DNA of 64,000 bases from Bacteroidia bacterium. GTDB taxonomy: Bacteria; Bacteroidota; Bacteroidia; Chitinophagales; Chitinophagaceae. The notes beneath the pieces are model-generated. The model was given only the letters and a program-made list of their open reading frames with translations, was not told the origin of the DNA and did not search any database. The stretch is taken from the NCBI GenBank assembly GCA_030429205.1, contig JAUICZ010000006.1:32646-96645 (forward strand). Reading direction: 5' to 3'. Positions 1 through 8,575 of the stretch are shown here, piece by piece (positions within the stretch are counted from its first letter, which is position 1; every line of letters starts with the position of its first letter). The position numbers and the translations under genes were made by a program.

Positions 1-529
1 TACTCTTAGTAACAATACTCACACCAAAACTAAGTGTATCTTTTAGCTGTGTACTATAGGTTATATAAGAGAAGTATGGTTTATCATTGTATTTCACGTT
101 CAACACAGCCTTCTCGAAGCTCATGCCTTTAATTTGCTCTAAAACAAGTGTTGTATCTGCAGAGTAAAAGTCTGAGGAGTATGACTGATATTGCTGGTTT
201 AAAATATCTTCCAATCTAGGAGGATCATCTCCTGACCTAAAGCTTCTGGTAAATGCATAAATTGCTGTGGCTTCATCACCGGGCTTACGCAAACCCATTA
301 TTATCTTCTTTTCTCCATATTGTTTTTGGAGCTCATCTTCCTCGTAATACCCTTTGGATTTATACATCATTTGCGCTCTTTCCACCTCTGTCATTATAGT
401 CCACCCTTCGGGTATAAGTATTTCCCACTCTAATGGTTTGTATTGGTAATAATCACCATCTTTGGCTGAGCGTATATTATCATTACACGCCATAAAGAAC
501 AGTATGATAAAAAAAAAGGACTTCTTCAT
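1..529 (-). CDS. Lipoprotein of unknown function, 3' end cut by window edge
   Basis: The minus strand reads open from an ATG at 529 to the window edge, giving the first 176 residues of a protein with no stop. It begins with MKK, a phenylalanine-rich hydrophobic stretch and a lipobox-like FFMAC with cysteine at residue 15, so it is probably a lipoprotein. The body contains EWEILIPEGWTIM, reminiscent of small proteins that meet an export or inhibitor-like fold, but I do not recognise the family. Its ATG overlaps the stop of the upstream glycosidase gene by one base (TAATG), so the two are almost certainly co-transcribed and perhaps translationally coupled. The C-terminal length is unknown. Confidence 0.75.
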   Translation of the reverse strand, partial: MKKSFFFIILFFMACNDNIRSAKDGDYYQYKPLEWEILIPEGWTIMTEVERAQMMYKSKGYYEEDELQKQYGEKKIIMGLRKPGDEATAIYAFTRSFRSGDDPPRLEDILNQQYQSYSSDFYSADTTLVLEQIKGMSFEKAVLNVKYNDKPYFSYITYSTQLKDTLSFGVSIVTKS

Positions 530-1611
530 TACAGGTTATAACCTTTTAGCTTCATGATCCGTAAATAAGACTCATTAATCCTTTCTTCAGAAACTGCACC
601 TTCTTGTACTAACTTTTTAATAATTGAATGAAGTTTTGCAGGCGATAGTTGTCCTTGAGAAGTTTGTATATTATTTCCAAACATTAGCATATCTACACCT
701 GCATTTATGGCCAGTTTTATCGCATTCTCATACCCGTAATTTTTACTGATAGCGTGCATATTCATATCGTCAGATATCACCACACCATTGAAGCCTAAAC
801 TGCCACGCAAACTATCTGTGATTACTGCTTTAGACAGCGTAGCTGGTAGTCCGGTCTCATCCCAATTCTTGTTAACAATATGTGCTGTCATAACAGCATC
901 GCACATACCCGCATTAATTATATGCATATAGGGATCCATCTCTTTATGAGACCAAGAATTTGTAACGTCAACTATACCTTTATGAGAATCTGTTGTTGAA
1001 CTGCCATGACCGGGGAAATGTTTTAGGATCGTGTTTACTCGATTTTCTTTGTGCGCTAAAATACATGACATGGCATGCTTAGTAACGATTAGAGGCTCTG
1101 CTGAAAAACTTCTTTGCACCTTATATATTACAGGGTTGTTCAAATTAACTGCTAAGTCAAGAACCGGGGCATAATTCATATTAATGCCCACTTCGTTCAG
1201 AAGAGTAGCTAACTGTCTATTATAAAACAGTGTTGTGTCAGCGTTATCAATTCTACCTAAATGTGCAGCTGACGGCATGTCGATAAAACCATACTTCTTT
1301 TTTAACCTGTGTACTTTTCCTCCTTCTTCATCTATTGATATGAATAGTTTAATAAGACTTGCTTTCTGCAAATCGTTATTAAGCTTTATCAACCTTTCTT
1401 TCGAATTTGTTTTGGAGATATTCTTTTCAAACAATAGTATGCCGCCTACCTTACCTTCTTGTAAATACGTTCTAAAAACATCATCGGCGGGCAAACCTGT
1501 ACGACCGTCAATACCTACCATGATCATCTGCCCTATCTTTATATCCAGGCTATCTTGTGCAAAAACCGACATGCAACTAGCTGCCAGTAAAAATGTTATT
1601 ATAAACTTCAT
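529..1611 (-). CDS. Exported GH3-family beta-N-acetylhexosaminidase-like protein
   Basis: This is a 360-residue glycoside hydrolase family 3 catalytic domain with a signal peptide (residues 1-19, ending VFAQ). The family removes N-acetylglucosamine from peptidoglycan or other glycans. The NagZ signature KHFPGHG lies at 197-203, followed by Asp208-Ser-His210, the Asp-His pair that acts as general acid/base in NagZ enzymes. SDDMNM at 280-285 carries the likely nucleophile Asp281. There is no second GH3 C-terminal domain and no beta-lactamase domain, so it is the short NagZ type. It overlaps the downstream lipoprotein gene by one base. The exact substrate is inferred; the family is clear. Confidence 0.88.
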   Translation of the reverse strand: MKFIITFLLAASCMSVFAQDSLDIKIGQMIMVGIDGRTGLPADDVFRTYLQEGKVGGILLFEKNISKTNSKERLIKLNNDLQKASLIKLFISIDEEGGKVHRLKKKYGFIDMPSAAHLGRIDNADTTLFYNRQLATLLNEVGINMNYAPVLDLAVNLNNPVIYKVQRSFSAEPLIVTKHAMSCILAHKENRVNTILKHFPGHGSSTTDSHKGIVDVTNSWSHKEMDPYMHIINAGMCDAVMTAHIVNKNWDETGLPATLSKAVITDSLRGSLGFNGVVISDDMNMHAISKNYGYENAIKLAINAGVDMLMFGNNIQTSQGQLSPAKLHSIIKKLVQEGAVSEERINESYLRIMKLKGYNL

Positions 1612-1687
1612 TTAATTACTTAATAAGCTACCTTGGCAAAATACATTTTATAGTACTAATATCTTTAGCATTCAGTATTTTTAACTG

Positions 1688-2592
1688 ATGTTGAAGTTAT
1701 TTATTTTCATATTATTAACTATTCCAATTACTACTGTTGCACAACCATATATTCTGGTGTTAGGAACGGCTCAAGATGGAGGTTACCCTCACATTGGATG
1801 TAAGAGATCATGCTGTAACCTTGCTTGGGGGAACAATAAAAAAATTAATGTTGTCTCTCTTGCGCTGGTAGATCCTGAAAATAAAAAATGGTGGTTATTT
1901 GAAGCAACCCCAGACATAAAAGAACAACTACAGCTATTAAGACTCTTACTAGAGGAACTTATAACTATTTACCGGAAGGCATCTTCATTACACATGCACA
2001 TATTGGGCACTACACAGGGTTGATGCAACTTGGCAGAGAAGCAATGGGAGCAAAAAATGTGACCGTATATGTAATGCCGCAAATGAGTTATTTCCTGAAA
2101 AATAACGCTCCATGGAAACAGCTCGTATCATTAAACAACATTAAAATACATACCGTAAGCCCTAACTCTGTTACCGGACTGTCAAAGAATACTAAAGTCT
2201 ATAGCTTTCAAGTTCCTCATCGTGATGAATTTTCTGAAACAGTGGGGTACAGCATTACAACTTCAGGTAAAAAGTATCTGTTTATACCCGATATCAATAA
2301 ATGGGACAAATGGGAAAGGGATATTATTCAGGAAGTTAAAAAAGTTGACGTTGCTTTTCTGGATGCTACTTTTTACAAAAAAAATGAGCTACCCAATTTA
2401 AGAATGAGTGAAGTACCACATCCGTATGTCGAAGAAACTATTAAGCTATTCAGCAACACCAGCGAAAGTATAAGGTCTAAGATTCATTTTATCCACTTTA
2501 ATCATACCAACCCTTTGCTTTGGAACGAAGACGCTGCAACTGAGCTAAATTCAAAAGGCTATCATATAGCAGTTCAGGGAGAAAAGCTGTAA
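1688..2592 (+). pseudogene. PqqB-like metallo-beta-lactamase-fold protein, frameshifted
   Basis: Two overlapping reading frames encode the two halves of one protein. The first (from 1688) has a signal peptide ending TVAQ and then LGTAQDGGYPHIGC, typical of PqqB-like exported MBL proteins; it continues to FEATPDIKEQL and then loses homology. The second frame, open from 1903, reads LPEGIFITHAHIGHYTGLM from 1969 and continues with the rest of the fold to 2592. The switch is to the -1 frame near the TTAAGAC at 1937-1943; restoring one A there would give a single ORF of about 302 residues. The metal motif is THAHIGH rather than HxHxDH, as in other PqqB-like proteins. No pqqA or pqqC-E genes are nearby, so a role in PQQ synthesis is doubtful. 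It may be a real pseudogene or an assembly error. Confidence 0.75.
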
Positions 2593-2651
2593 ATTAACTT
2601 TTCCTTATCGTTGCATAAAGTATCCCATTTCATATTGATTTGCTGATATAT

Positions 2652-2659
2652 TAGCTTTG
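2652..2659 (+). promoter_or_regulatory. -7 promoter element of sod
   Basis: TAGCTTTG matches the Bacteroidota -7 consensus TAnnTTTG exactly and lies 35 bases before the sod start. The -33 position 20 bases upstream reads TTTC (2628-2631) instead of TTTG. No Shine-Dalgarno precedes the ATG. Confidence 0.55.
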
Positions 2660-2694
2660 CGACATCTTATTAGACATTTAAAAATTAAAATATC

Positions 2695-3297
2695 ATGGCA
2701 CACACACTTCCAGAATTAAAATATGCTTTTGATGCATTAGAACCACATATAGACGCTAAAACAATGGAGATACACCACGGTAAGCACCACAATGCTTATG
2801 TAACTAAATTGAACGAAGCGATTGCAGGAACTGATGCAGAGAATCTTTCAATTGAAGATTTGATGGCTAATATTTCTAAATACGGTGCTGGTGTACGCAA
2901 CAACGGTGGCGGACATTACAACCACACTTTATTTTGGGAAATATTAGGTCCTAGTGGTAACGAACCATCGGGTAAATTAAACGATGCTATAAATAATACC
3001 TTTGGCACTTTAAACGGTCTTAAGGACAAAGTAAATGCTGCTGGCGCTACACGTTTTGGTAGTGGCTGGGCATGGTTGATCGTTAAAGATGGCAACCTAG
3101 AGGTTTGTTCTACTCCTAACCAAGACAATCCACTAATGGATGATGCAGAGGTAAAGGGCACTCCAATTTTAGGTATTGATGTTTGGGAACACGCTTACTA
3201 TCTACATTACCAAAACAGACGTCCTGATTACCTTGGCGCAATCTGGAATGTTATCAACTGGGATGCTGTAGCAGCTCGTTATGAAGCGGCTCTGTAA
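2695..3297 (+). CDS. sodA: Superoxide dismutase (Mn/Fe family)
   Basis: This 200-residue cytoplasmic enzyme converts superoxide to hydrogen peroxide and oxygen. The four metal ligands are visible: His27 in EIHHGKHH, His77 in GGGHYNH, and Asp162 and His166 in DVWEHAYY. The glycine-rich GGG before HYNH and Gln143 in PNQDNPL are the pattern of Mn-type or cambialistic enzymes, whereas Fe-type enzymes carry their active-site Gln near residue 70. It has no signal peptide. It is a single-gene unit with its own -7 element and a strong terminator. The family is certain; the metal preference is inferred. Confidence 0.97.
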   Translation: MAHTLPELKYAFDALEPHIDAKTMEIHHGKHHNAYVTKLNEAIAGTDAENLSIEDLMANISKYGAGVRNNGGGHYNHTLFWEILGPSGNEPSGKLNDAINNTFGTLNGLKDKVNAAGATRFGSGWAWLIVKDGNLEVCSTPNQDNPLMDDAEVKGTPILGIDVWEHAYYLHYQNRRPDYLGAIWNVINWDAVAARYEAAL

Positions 3298-3323
3298 CGC
3301 AAAAAATCACACTTTATTATATT

Positions 3324-3353
3324 AAAAAATGGCCCCGTTTTCGGGGCTTTTTT
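3324..3353 (+). terminator. Intrinsic terminator after sod
   Basis: GCCCCG (3332-3337), loop TTTT, CGGGGC (3342-3347) and six T form a perfect six-pair GC stem with a U tract. An A run precedes it. Confidence 0.9.
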
Positions 3354-3407
3354 AATGCAATAAAAAAGATGCACGTCACGTTTTTCCCTGTAAATAAATT
3401 TCAACCT

Positions 3408-4103
3408 ATGAAAATAATCATTGCAATGCTTTTTACTATTGGCAGCATCCAACTTGCAACTGCACAAAACGAACATTTAATCAAAAAGCAAAAAAGAAAT
3501 GAAATAGGCCTGACTGCAGAAATCAATGCATTTAGCAATATAAATAACAGCACAGCATTTCAGGCTATACAATATAAGCACTGGCAAAACGAACATTTTG
3601 GCATGCGCTTTTTACTGGGCAAAAGAGACTACTATAGTGATGTGAGTTTCAGCACCTCGTACAGGATAGACGGAGATACGCTCACCAAAACAAACTATGC
3701 TACAGATGCGACAATTGCCATTGCAGGGGTTGGTTTTGAAGCCCAAAGGCAATTTTATAAGAAAGTATACTTATTCGCTACAGTAGAAACTAAGTTTGGA
3801 TTTGGAGAAGGGTATATAGACTCATTCCCTACACGTACAGTATATAACGATACATTTCCGTGGGGTAGAACCGTCACAACAAAGTTTTCATATTCAGCAG
3901 CAACATACAATATCTTTTATGCTTCTGTCACGCCTACTTTTGGCGCCAAGCTACAATTCAACCATATATGCTTCGGCACAGAGATGTCATTATATTTACT
4001 TAGCTATACAAGTATGAAAAACCAATCCAGGCCATACGAAAGCATGTTAGAATTTGATATCAGTACAATCAACCCACGCTTTTTTGTCCATTACAGGTTC
4101 TAA
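3408..4103 (+). CDS. Predicted outer-membrane beta-barrel protein
   Basis: This protein has 231 residues and I do not recognise the family. The ATG at 3408 is preferred over one 39 bases upstream because the signal peptide (MKIIIAMLFTIGS to TAQ) starts there. The mature part alternates polar and aromatic residues in strand-length stretches and ends FFVHYRF, a terminal phenylalanine typical of outer-membrane barrels. It follows sod behind a terminator. Its stop codon (4101-4103) directly abuts the stop of the convergent cytochrome gene (4104-4106), with no spacer between them. Confidence 0.7.
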   Translation: MKIIIAMLFTIGSIQLATAQNEHLIKKQKRNEIGLTAEINAFSNINNSTAFQAIQYKHWQNEHFGMRFLLGKRDYYSDVSFSTSYRIDGDTLTKTNYATDATIAIAGVGFEAQRQFYKKVYLFATVETKFGFGEGYIDSFPTRTVYNDTFPWGRTVTTKFSYSAATYNIFYASVTPTFGAKLQFNHICFGTEMSLYLLSYTSMKNQSRPYESMLEFDISTINPRFFVHYRF

Positions 4104-6044
4104 TTACAAGATTTCTAACAACATTGCTTTTGCCTGCTGATGATTAGGGTGCTTTTCTAGTAGATGCTCTAAGGTTTTCTGAGCATCTGCATCCCTATCA
4201 TTCAAGTGTTGCCATACGGCCATATTGATGAGTCCCTGCAAATTGTCCGGAGCATATTTAATAGCTTTTGATAAATGGTCATACGCGAGGGTATTGCTAC
4301 CTTGCTGCATATATATATATCCTAAGCTGGTGTGAGCTGAGGCATAATGCGGGTTCTCTTGAAGGATAAATTTATACACCTCTGTTGCTTCTTCAATTTT
4401 TCTATTAGCTAATAAGCTATTGCCGTATTTATTCTGAAAATCTAAGGTGAGAGGTTCTATTTCCACTGCTCTTTTGTACCATCCAAGCGCTTGCAGTCTG
4501 TTCCCTATTTGAGTAAACGCTTCTCCTATCCTATATGCAGTCCAGGCATCACTTATGTCCTTCGGTTGTTGTTCTGCCGCATAAAGGACAACCTTTTCGT
4601 AATCATTCAACAAATAATAAGCCCTTATAAAATCTCTGTTTTGCTTCTTTTGAATTTCTACCTCTTTTTCTTTTTCCAAATATTTCAAAGCACTGTCTAT
4701 CAGCCCATCATTATCATTATACCTTTCGTAAAACTCCATAAATCCCCTTGCTTTGGTTATAGCACCTACATCATCATTATTATAACATGCCAACCCTAAA
4801 AAGGCTTTTATTTTGCTTTGAGCGTCATCGGCAATAGGTTTCTTTCTGATATAATGATCTGTTACTGCAACGTGTGGAATATCTATGCTTCCATTTTTAG
4901 GCATATGGCAGGTAATACAATTATTCCCTTTTAATGCTCTTACCTCTGTCAACTCTGTACAATCATCATCTGATTTATGACAAGACTTGCAGGCATCTGT
5001 GTATTGAGATTGAGGCGTATACTTAACACTTACATGAGGGTTATGGCAGGTAATACAACTCATTTTACCTGAGTTTATGTAGCAGTTACTTTTCTTCATC
5101 CGCTCAACATGAGACGCCATGATCATCTTGTTCTGAGCCCCTTCATATTGTGGCATAAACACATTCATCACTTCTGAAAGTTTCATACCGGGTCGATAAT
5201 CAAAAAAAGTTTTGCCATCATTTAAAACGGCAATCCCCTGTAAGTGGCAGCGTTGACACACGTTATTTTGTAGTTCCGTTGACAACCTTGCAGGGTTTAC
5301 AATCGTATAGTCAGGCGTTTTTGAAGTATCAACTATTATCCCCTTTTCTTTTTGCTGAACATGTAAACTACCCGGACCATGACATCGCTCACAATCTATA
5401 CCTGTTTTAATCATCAGGTATTTATTCTGACTTTCAGACTCAAACTCCGGCAAACCATTATGGCAACTCATGCACTCGAGTTGAATCATTCTGCTAAAAC
5501 GACTGTTGGCCCCTTCTTCAAAACCCGGAGCAAGGTCCCACTTACCTTTTTGTGTATAATAAGTAATTGGGGCCTGATATGCATAACCATTAATAGTGAA
5601 TATATGCGAATTGGTATGTTGCCCTGACCCCACAATATAGTTGACATGTTGCATCAGCTTATGTACAGTATCCCCATCACTTAAACGATACTCCATTATA
5701 TACAAACTGTCTTTTACCCAAAAAGGCTTGTAGTAGAAATCAAGTTCTTTATCATATACCAATGCATGTTCTGGACTAAAGTCGGCTGATGACTTTTGCT
5801 TCGTAGCATCATCCCAAGATTGCCCCATCCCAGTTTTTATGAATGTTTGATATACAGGTTCATGGCAGGTACGACACTTCTGCATACCTACATATTGTAC
5901 GCTTGTGTCATATACATTCTTCCATGCAGAGCTATGCATATCCTCTACCTGCGTCTTGTCGGGAGTATTACAATAGAATGCAGGTAGTGTTATACCTACC
6001 AACAGTAGGGCAATAAGAATATTCTTTATAAAACGGGAAGACAT
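4104..6044 (-). CDS. Seven-haem c-type cytochrome with TPR domain
   Basis: This 646-residue exported protein has one N-terminal hydrophobic segment (8-24) ending near Cys25, which could be a lipid-attached or membrane-anchored start. Seven CXXCH c-haem sites begin at residues 57, 191, 218, 263, 330, 352 and 376, in the arrangement of the cytochrome c554/NrfA-related multihaem proteins found in Bacteroidota. Residues from about 480 to the end are tetratricopeptide repeats (for example AYRIGEAFTQIGNRLQALGWYK), a protein-binding scaffold. Function is probably periplasmic or surface electron transfer; the substrate is unknown. No maturation or reductase genes are adjacent. Confidence 0.85.
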   Translation of the reverse strand: MSSRFIKNILIALLLVGITLPAFYCNTPDKTQVEDMHSSAWKNVYDTSVQYVGMQKCRTCHEPVYQTFIKTGMGQSWDDATKQKSSADFSPEHALVYDKELDFYYKPFWVKDSLYIMEYRLSDGDTVHKLMQHVNYIVGSGQHTNSHIFTINGYAYQAPITYYTQKGKWDLAPGFEEGANSRFSRMIQLECMSCHNGLPEFESESQNKYLMIKTGIDCERCHGPGSLHVQQKEKGIIVDTSKTPDYTIVNPARLSTELQNNVCQRCHLQGIAVLNDGKTFFDYRPGMKLSEVMNVFMPQYEGAQNKMIMASHVERMKKSNCYINSGKMSCITCHNPHVSVKYTPQSQYTDACKSCHKSDDDCTELTEVRALKGNNCITCHMPKNGSIDIPHVAVTDHYIRKKPIADDAQSKIKAFLGLACYNNDDVGAITKARGFMEFYERYNDNDGLIDSALKYLEKEKEVEIQKKQNRDFIRAYYLLNDYEKVVLYAAEQQPKDISDAWTAYRIGEAFTQIGNRLQALGWYKRAVEIEPLTLDFQNKYGNSLLANRKIEEATEVYKFILQENPHYASAHTSLGYIYMQQGSNTLAYDHLSKAIKYAPDNLQGLINMAVWQHLNDRDADAQKTLEHLLEKHPNHQQAKAMLLEIL

Positions 6045-6076
6045 TCCCCCAAATTTAAGATAAAGCTATTATACAC

Positions 6077-7363
6077 TTAGTTGAAAATCGCTAATGTGTA
6101 ACTCTTCTTACCTTTTTGTATCAATACATACTTATCATTCAACAGGTAGCTTGTTGTCAATTTAAACGTAATATCCGTCACCTTTTCTTTATTGATGCTC
6201 AAGCCTCCGTTTTGGACCATCTTACGAGCCTCTCCTTTAGATGAGAATACACCTTTTTCAGCTAAGAAGGAAAGTATTTCAGCCCCTTCTCCTTCCAGTT
6301 CAGATTTTAGAGCTTCCACCTGCGGTACTCCGTCCATAACTTCTAGCAATTGTTTTTCATTAAAACTACGTAGCACCTTGATCGCTTCGTCTCCTTTGCT
6401 GAAGAGAATATCTGATGCCTGTTGTGCAAATTCAAGGTCTTGTTCACTATGGACTAAAATAGTTAGCTCTTCAGCTAATGCTTGCTGTAGCTTACGTAAA
6501 TGTGGTGCTTCCTTATGTTCTTCTATCAATGTATTTATTTCCTCAACTGGTTTAAAAGAAAATACCAATGATAATTTTTCAGCCTCATCGTCAGGAAGTT
6601 TCATCCAAAACTGGTAAAACTGGTATGGAGATGTGCGTTCGGGATCCAACCAAATGTTACCTGTTTCCGTCTTACCAAATTTACTGCCATCACTTTTTGT
6701 AATCAATGGGCTGGTAAATGCAAATGCTTCACTCCCCCCCTTACGTCTAATGAGCTCAGTACCTGTGGTCATATTTCCCCATTGATCGGCTCCTCCAAAC
6801 TGTAATTTTACATTATGATCTTTATTCAGATGGTAAAAGTCAAATGCCTGTATTAATTGGTAGGTAAACTCTGTAAAAGATAACCCTGTTTCCAACCTTT
6901 TTTGCACAGAATCTTTTGCCATCATGTATCCAACGGTAATATGCTTACCTATATCTCTTACAAAATCGAGAAAAGAATAGTCTTTTAGCCAATCATAGTT
7001 ATTTACCATAACAGCACCATTAGGCTTGTCATCACCAAAGTCTAAGAATTTCTCAAGTTGAGCTCGTATACCTGCACAGTTTTTATCTAAAGTTTCTTTG
7101 TCCAGCAAGTTCCTTTCCTGAGATTTTCCTGATGGATCACCAATCATGCCTGTAGCACCGCCAATAAGGGCAAAAGGCTTATGGCCCGCCCTTTGTAATC
7201 TCATTAATAAGGTAATTGGCAACATACTACCAACATGCAAACTATCGGCAGTTGGGTCAAACCCCACATAACCGCTGGTCATTTCCTTTGCTAGCTGCTC
7301 TTCTGCACCCGGCATTATATCTTGTATTAAATTCCTTGCTTTTAAGTCGGCAATTAAATCCAT
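6077..7363 (-). CDS. tyrS: Tyrosyl-tRNA synthetase
   Basis: This cytoplasmic class I aminoacyl-tRNA synthetase has 428 residues, which is normal for the bacterial family. It charges tRNA-Tyr. The HIGH-type signature is HVGS at 43-46 and the KMSKS-type loop is KFGKT at 228-232, as in bacterial TyrRS. GGADQWGN at 190-197 is the tyrosine-binding region. The last 65 residues are an S4-type RNA-binding domain. It is transcribed as a single gene with a consensus -7 box 34 bases upstream of the ATG. Confidence 0.97.
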   Translation of the reverse strand: MDLIADLKARNLIQDIMPGAEEQLAKEMTSGYVGFDPTADSLHVGSMLPITLLMRLQRAGHKPFALIGGATGMIGDPSGKSQERNLLDKETLDKNCAGIRAQLEKFLDFGDDKPNGAVMVNNYDWLKDYSFLDFVRDIGKHITVGYMMAKDSVQKRLETGLSFTEFTYQLIQAFDFYHLNKDHNVKLQFGGADQWGNMTTGTELIRRKGGSEAFAFTSPLITKSDGSKFGKTETGNIWLDPERTSPYQFYQFWMKLPDDEAEKLSLVFSFKPVEEINTLIEEHKEAPHLRKLQQALAEELTILVHSEQDLEFAQQASDILFSKGDEAIKVLRSFNEKQLLEVMDGVPQVEALKSELEGEGAEILSFLAEKGVFSSKGEARKMVQNGGLSINKEKVTDITFKLTTSYLLNDKYVLIQKGKKSYTLAIFN

Positions 7364-7396
7364 GATTGAGATATCTTAACTATTATTTGAAGAGGG

Positions 7397-7404
7397 CAAA
7401 AGTA
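7397..7404 (-). promoter_or_regulatory. -7 promoter element of tyrS
   Basis: Read on the minus strand this is TACTTTTG, an exact TAnnTTTG match 33 bases before the tyrS ATG. No clear TTG was seen at the -33 position. Confidence 0.45.
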
Positions 7405-7564
7405 ACACATAAACACATCTTGAAGTATGATGTTACCAAATCTTAAAGAAATAAGCCCCAAAACATCATATTATTCAAAAAAAGCATGAAAACAATTCAC
7501 ATACACATATAACAATAACTACATATATCAAGATAAAAATCCTATTAGGCTTTTAACATTGTAT

Positions 7565-7594
7565 TTTGTTTTTGGAAAATTGTTTATATCTTTC
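7565..7594 (+). promoter_or_regulatory. Candidate promoter of the PorG-like gene
   Basis: TTTG at 7565-7568 is followed after 18 bases by TATCTTTC (7587-7594), a seven-of-eight match to TAnnTTTG. The rest of the 255-base gap between tyrS and this gene is A+T-rich, with nothing else recognised. Confidence 0.35.
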
Positions 7595-7618
7595 GCATTA
7601 TCTATTAATTAAAAATCT

Positions 7619-8497
7619 GTGGTCTTGAAACGATTTATACTTTGTATAGCATTGTTAATGCCGTTAGTATCTCCGGCACAACAGCATCATGAGTTTGGAT
7701 TAACTGCCGGCGTTTGTAGTTATTACGGTGATCTACAGTCTGATTTGTTCCCTGATTATGGTGTAAAAGCCATGGGTGGCATCATGTACAAATACTTCTT
7801 CAACCCTCATATAGGTATTAGGTTTGGCGCAGCATACGGTAGCGTTACTGCTGCAGATAGCTTGTCTGACTATGTAGCTAAGCAAGAACGTAATTTATCT
7901 TTTGCATCAGACATACTGGAGTTTCACGGTGGGTTTGAGTTTAACTTACTACCTATTGAAAAAGACCGTATAAAATTCACTCCTTATGCGTTTGTAGGTA
8001 TTGGCGTTTTTCGCTTCAATCCGTACACTCAGGGTGTAAATGGCGAGAAAATTTACTTACGTCCTCTCGGTACAGAAGGGCAGAATATCCCTATTTATCC
8101 AGACCGTAAAGAATATAAGCTAACAAGTGTATCCTTCCCTGTTGGTGGAGGTATCAAATTCCTTTTAGGCAAAACATTTATGGTTACTCCTGAAATAGGA
8201 TTCCGTTATACGAACACAGATTACTTAGATGATGTTAGCAAATCGTATGTTGATTTCCAAGTATTGAAAGAATACCGTGGACAACATGCTGTAGATTATG
8301 CTTTCCGTACCGACGAATTACAAAACTGGGATGGAAACTATCCTACATATCAAGGGCAACGTGGTGACAGCAAATCTAACGACCTATACTGGATGGCGGG
8401 TTTAACTGTAACAGTATATTTAGATGCTGTTGGAAACATGTTCGACTACTGGCAAACAAATTGTCCTGCCTTCTTGAGAAGCGGTAGAACAAGATAA
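7619..8497 (+). CDS. PorG/DUF6089-like outer-membrane barrel protein
   Basis: The 292-residue product has a signal peptide ending SPAQ and then HEFGLTAGVCSYYGDL, followed by repeated barrel strands (KYFFNPHIGIRFGAAYG, FHGGFEFNLL, PYAFVGIGVFRF). This matches the DUF6089 outer-membrane family, which includes PorG of the type IX secretion system. No ATG exists at the start: the candidates are GTG at 7619 and TTG at 7625, of which TTG gives the classical MKRF signal peptide. The four T9SS cargo proteins in this window fit a role in that system, but DUF6089 has several paralogues per genome, so PorG identity is an inference. Confidence 0.7.
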   Translation: MVLKRFILCIALLMPLVSPAQQHHEFGLTAGVCSYYGDLQSDLFPDYGVKAMGGIMYKYFFNPHIGIRFGAAYGSVTAADSLSDYVAKQERNLSFASDILEFHGGFEFNLLPIEKDRIKFTPYAFVGIGVFRFNPYTQGVNGEKIYLRPLGTEGQNIPIYPDRKEYKLTSVSFPVGGGIKFLLGKTFMVTPEIGFRYTNTDYLDDVSKSYVDFQVLKEYRGQHAVDYAFRTDELQNWDGNYPTYQGQRGDSKSNDLYWMAGLTVTVYLDAVGNMFDYWQTNCPAFLRSGRTR

Positions 8498-8526
8498 ATA
8501 CATACATACTCAACACTACATAAATA

Positions 8527-8551
8527 AAAGGCGACCTCTCGGTCGCTTTTT
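8527..8551. terminator. Bidirectional intrinsic terminator
   Basis: GCGACC (8531-8536), loop TCTC, GGTCGC (8541-8546) is flanked by AAAA on the left and TTTTT on the right, so it can serve both the PorG-like gene and convergent hisS. Confidence 0.88.
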
Positions 8552-8575
8552 ACTATTCATATACTGCAGTTAATA

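Noticed and set aside
1235..1615. 126-residue ORF on the plus strand
   Set aside because: It is a shadow of the GH3 glycosidase gene, whose catalytic motifs are on the minus strand.
2020..2592. Separate 190-residue gene
   Set aside because: Homology to the MBL fold starts upstream of its ATG in the same frame, so it is the second half of a frameshifted gene.
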